This document shows, in pieces, positions 30,197 to 32,242 of a DNA stretch of 32,242 nucleotides (positions are counted from its first letter, which is position 1; each line of letters starts with the position of its first letter). The notes under the pieces are model-generated. The model searched no databases. It had not been told where the DNA came from and worked only from the letters and a program-made list of their open reading frames with translations. Origin of the DNA: DMER64 sp964542305 (GTDB lineage: Bacteria; Bacteroidota; Bacteroidia; Bacteroidales; UBA932); contig CAZITX010000023.1 of NCBI GenBank assembly GCA_964542305.1, positions 1 to 32,242 of the forward strand. The letters are read 5' to 3'. Both the position numbers and the translations under genes were made by a program.

Positions 30197-30888
30197 ACAA
30201 TTGCACGGGAGACATTGATCAGCACATCCCCCTGCTCTGTTTTGGCATATTTCATAACCTCCTCAACATTTCCTCCTTGTGTTCCCACGCCCGGGATCAG
30301 CAGAAAACGATCGGGAGCGGCTTCTCTGACCTTACGGATCATTTCGCCTTGAGTGGCCCCTGCAACGTACATAAGGTGATCGTTCCCGGCCCAGGTATTA
30401 GCTGTTTGAATGATCTTACGGTATAACGGCACCCCACCGGGCAATTCTGTCGTCTGAAAATCCGAGGCAGAAGGATTGGAGGTCAACACTAAAAGTATCA
30501 CCCATTTGTCTTTGTATTCCAGAAAAGGTGCTACCGAATCGTATCCCATATAAGGAGAAATTGTAACGGCATCAAAATCCATCCGTTCAAAGAAAGTCCT
30601 GGCATATTCCCGGGCCGTGTTCCCAATATCTCCCCTTTTGGCATCCGCTATCAGAAAATGATGGGGGTACCTGGTCCGAATGTAAGAAACCGTTTCTTCC
30701 AGGCATTTCCATCCTTCCCAGCCGGCCGCTTCGTAAAAAGCGGTGTTGGGTTTGTACGCCACGGCATAAGGAGCTGTTTGGTCAATGATCCTCTTATTCA
30801 TTTCCGGTGATACCGGAGAAACGTCCAGACCCACACACAGACAGCTCTTTTTGTCGTGGATTTCCCTGTTAAGCGTTTGACGAGTCAT
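30127..30888 (-). CDS. pyrF: Orotidine 5'-phosphate decarboxylase
   Basis: 253 residues, the longer bacterial PyrF type. CVGLDVSP and YKPNTAFYEAAG near the N-terminus; the catalytic Asp-Lys-Asp array is in LIADAKRGDIGNTA (Lys84); then ILLVLTSNPSASDFQ, LMYVAGATQ and LLIPGVGTQGGN for phosphate binding. It makes UMP from orotidylate, the last pyrimidine step. The start lies 20 bases inside prfA, so translational coupling is likely. The 3' end overlaps birA by 70 bases; the PyrF C-terminus looks normal, so birA is the shortened partner. Confidence 0.95.
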   Translation of the reverse strand: MTRQTLNREIHDKKSCLCVGLDVSPVSPEMNKRIIDQTAPYAVAYKPNTAFYEAAGWEGWKCLEETVSYIRTRYPHHFLIADAKRGDIGNTAREYARTFFERMDFDAVTISPYMGYDSVAPFLEYKDKWVILLVLTSNPSASDFQTTELPGGVPLYRKIIQTANTWAGNDHLMYVAGATQGEMIRKVREAAPDRFLLIPGVGTQGGNVEEVMKYAKTEQGDVLINVSRAIVQSPEGPGAAARSFAGIMSPFFS

Positions 30889-31960
30889 CTTTTAATCTTT
30901 CGGTATTTTCAGCTACCTGTAAAAGCTCTATCACTTCCTGTATCTCACCGTCCATAAAAACCGGCAAATTATGCATTGTATAATTGATCCGGTGGTCGGT
31001 TACCCGGCTTTGGGGATAATTATACGTCCGTATCTTGGCCGACCGGTCGCCGGTAGACACCATGGTTTTGCGTTTTGCCGATATATCATTCAAATACTTT
31101 TCGTATTCCATATTGTAGAGCCGTGTCCTAAGCTCTGCCAACGCTTTGTCGTAATTCTTCAACTGGGACTTTTCATCCTGGCACTGAACCACGATCCCCG
31201 AAGGAATGTGGGTAAGGCGAATGGCCGAGTAGGTGGTGTTGACGCTTTGTCCGCCCGGACCCGAGGAGCAAAACGTGTCCTTTCGAATGTCTTTCTCGTT
31301 CAGCTCCACATCGAATTCATCCGCCTCCGGAAGCACAGCCACCGAAGCCGCCGAGGTGTGTACCCGGCCCTGGGTTTCTGTTTGGGGAACGCGCTGGACC
31401 CGGTGTACTCCGCTTTCGTATTTGAGAACTCCGTAAACACCCGTTCCTGTTATTTTGAAAATAATTTCCTTAAATCCTCCGGATGTGCCTTCGGATATAC
31501 CTGTAATCTCCAGTTTCCATCCTTTTTTCTCGGCATATTTGGTATACATCCGGAAGAGATCCCCGGCAAAGATGGAGGCTTCGTCCCCCCCGGTACCGGC
31601 CCGAATCTCCATAATGGCATTTTTGCTGTCCTGGGGATCTGCCGGGATCAGCAGAAATTTGATCTTCTGTTCCATTTCCGGGATCTGCTCTTCCAGTTGC
31701 GCAATCTCTTCCTTAGCATAATCCCGCATTTCCTCGTCTTTTTCTGTTAGCAGAAGCTCTTTGGCACTGGCCAGGTTTCCAATCGCATTCTTATATTTCT
31801 CCCCGGCCTGGATGATCGGGCCAATCTCTGCATATTCCTTGTTAAGAGTTATATAACGTTTCATATCCTGAACCAGAGAAGGATCGGACAACTGCTGCTG
31901 AAGCGTTTCGTACTTCCGGCGGATACCATCGAGTTTTGTCAATAATGAATTTTCGGGCAT
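30869..31960 (-). CDS. prfA: Peptide chain release factor 1
   Basis: 363 residues, typical of RF1. Helical N-terminal domain (1-100). The stop-codon-reading PxT motif is PQT (192-194) in VHRVQRVPQTETQGRVHTSAA, which identifies RF1 (UAA/UAG) rather than RF2 (SPF). The catalytic GGQ is at 236-238 in SSGPGGQSVNTTYSAIRLTH, whose Gln would be methylated by PrmC. No programmed frameshift, as expected for RF1. A perfect -7 element lies just upstream. Followed by overlapping pyrF; prmC/hemK, a common neighbour elsewhere, is absent here. Confidence 0.97.
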   Translation of the reverse strand: MPENSLLTKLDGIRRKYETLQQQLSDPSLVQDMKRYITLNKEYAEIGPIIQAGEKYKNAIGNLASAKELLLTEKDEEMRDYAKEEIAQLEEQIPEMEQKIKFLLIPADPQDSKNAIMEIRAGTGGDEASIFAGDLFRMYTKYAEKKGWKLEITGISEGTSGGFKEIIFKITGTGVYGVLKYESGVHRVQRVPQTETQGRVHTSAASVAVLPEADEFDVELNEKDIRKDTFCSSGPGGQSVNTTYSAIRLTHIPSGIVVQCQDEKSQLKNYDKALAELRTRLYNMEYEKYLNDISAKRKTMVSTGDRSAKIRTYNYPQSRVTDHRINYTMHNLPVFMDGEIQEVIELLQVAENTERLKDDSSNA

Positions 31961-31977
31961 ACTTTTTCTTTAACGCG

Positions 31978-31985
31978 CAAAGATA
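31978..31985 (-). promoter_or_regulatory. Bacteroidota -7 promoter element for prfA-pyrF
   Basis: Minus strand TATCTTTG, a perfect TAnnTTTG match; its edge is 17 bases before the prfA ATG, implying a leader of about 14 nt. A TTTTTG lies 16 bases further upstream, slightly closer than a normal -33 element. Confidence 0.65.
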
Positions 31986-32002
31986 CTTTTTTTCGGGGAA
32001 AC

Positions 32003-32034
32003 AAAAAGGGAGTGTCCCTCAACGGCACACTCCC
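32003..32034 (-). terminator. Intrinsic terminator after the NuoE/HndA-like gene
   Basis: Inverted repeat GGGAGTGT (32008-32015) and ACACTCCC (32027-32034) with an 11-base loop. On the minus strand the stem is followed by TTTTTG, a proper U-run for leftward transcription. It begins 22 bases after the gene's stop codon. Confidence 0.8.
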
Positions 32035-32056
32035 GGGTCTTTATAAATACTACGGA

Positions 32057-32242
32057 TTATTCGTATTTTTTAAGAATATCCTTAATCATAGCGGGGTCCA
32101 GGCGACCGTGCACTTCATCTCCTATCATGATAACGGGAGCCAGTCCGCAGGCACCAATACACCTCAGGCAATCCAATGAGTATTTTCCGTCCTGTGTTAC
32201 TTCACCCACTTTGATCTTCAACTCTTTTTCAAGAGCTTCCAC
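32057..32242 (-). CDS. NuoE/HndA-like thioredoxin-fold [2Fe-2S] subunit (N-terminus outside window)
   Basis: Only the last 61 codons are in the window and the frame is open to the edge, so the leading GTG is probably not the start. DGKYSLDCLRCIGACGLAPVIMI and GRLDPAMIKDILKKYE match the C-terminal half of the 24-kDa thioredoxin-like ferredoxin subunit. RCIGAC supplies two of the four [2Fe-2S] ligands; the other two would be upstream. The subunit passes electrons to or from NAD(P)H in complex I (NuoE) or in NAD(P)-linked, possibly electron-bifurcating, [FeFe]-hydrogenases (HndA/HydC). Which one depends on genes outside the window. A terminator follows, so it is the last or only gene of its transcript. 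Confidence 0.85.
   Translation of the reverse strand: MEALEKELKIKVGEVTQDGKYSLDCLRCIGACGLAPVIMIGDEVHGRLDPAMIKDILKKYE

Noticed and set aside
30971..31750. 259-codon open frame antisense to prfA
   Set aside because: The opposite strand encodes an intact RF1 with all motifs; the antisense frame shows no family features.

Overview
The window reads as chromosome from a member of the Bacteroidota, most likely an anaerobic Bacteroidales-type organism. Four things point there. Most leading genes are preceded by a perfect TAnnTTTG -7 element, the promoter type known from Bacteroides. Rho carries a long Q/P/K-rich insertion. SecA is about 1,090 residues with extra inserts. A TonB-dependent receptor with an N-terminal carboxypeptidase-regulatory-like domain sits in an operon with a lipoprotein. 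MeaB, methylglyoxal synthase and a NuoE/HndA-type subunit fit fermentative metabolism. The window is gene-dense, with no gene-free stretch above about 210 bases. I saw no insertion sequence, prophage, CRISPR array, tRNA or rRNA.

Layout, left to right. 1-1344 (+): an rRNA uracil-5-methyltransferase cut by the window edge. 1348-6464 (-): secA-lpdA-mgsA, closely packed. 6555-10485 (-): a TonB-dependent receptor followed 4 bases later by a beta-helix-like lipoprotein. 10627-12751 (+): an OmpR/PhoB-type response regulator and its histidine kinase, divergent from the receptor operon. A shared hairpin terminator lies at 12753-12778. 12803-12970 (-): a small 2x[4Fe-4S] ferredoxin. 13060-15206 (+): a DUF1573 protein and MeaB. 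15220-19902 (-): lptD then rho. 19918-21933 (+): a SPOR-tailed amidase and an MCE/MlaD protein. 22145-25665 (+): dnaA, pepD, rpe. 25655-29483 (-): rsfS-ftsH-cdsA-psd. 29537-30196 (+): a shortened biotin protein ligase. 30127-31960 (-): prfA-pyrF. 32057-32242 (-): the 3' end of a NuoE/HndA-like gene.

Most of this is housekeeping: protein export, outer-membrane lipopolysaccharide and phospholipid handling, cell-wall cleavage, replication initiation, transcription and translation termination. The accessory part is the four-gene module at 6555-12751. There a two-component system faces a receptor/lipoprotein operon across 142 bases that hold three WTACAAY heptamers spaced exactly 11 bases apart, the spacing a PhoB-type regulator uses. 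I infer that this is a self-contained sense-and-import system; its substrate is unknown.

The most interesting non-coding signals are: a perfect 12-bp inverted repeat bracketing the dnaA upstream region; face-to-face lptD/amidase promoters whose transcripts should overlap at their 5' ends; -7 elements so close to the lptD and birA start codons that the mRNAs should be essentially leaderless; and 15-bp and 18-bp tandem repeats coding the disordered insertion of Rho. All family assignments come from reading motifs; no database search was run.
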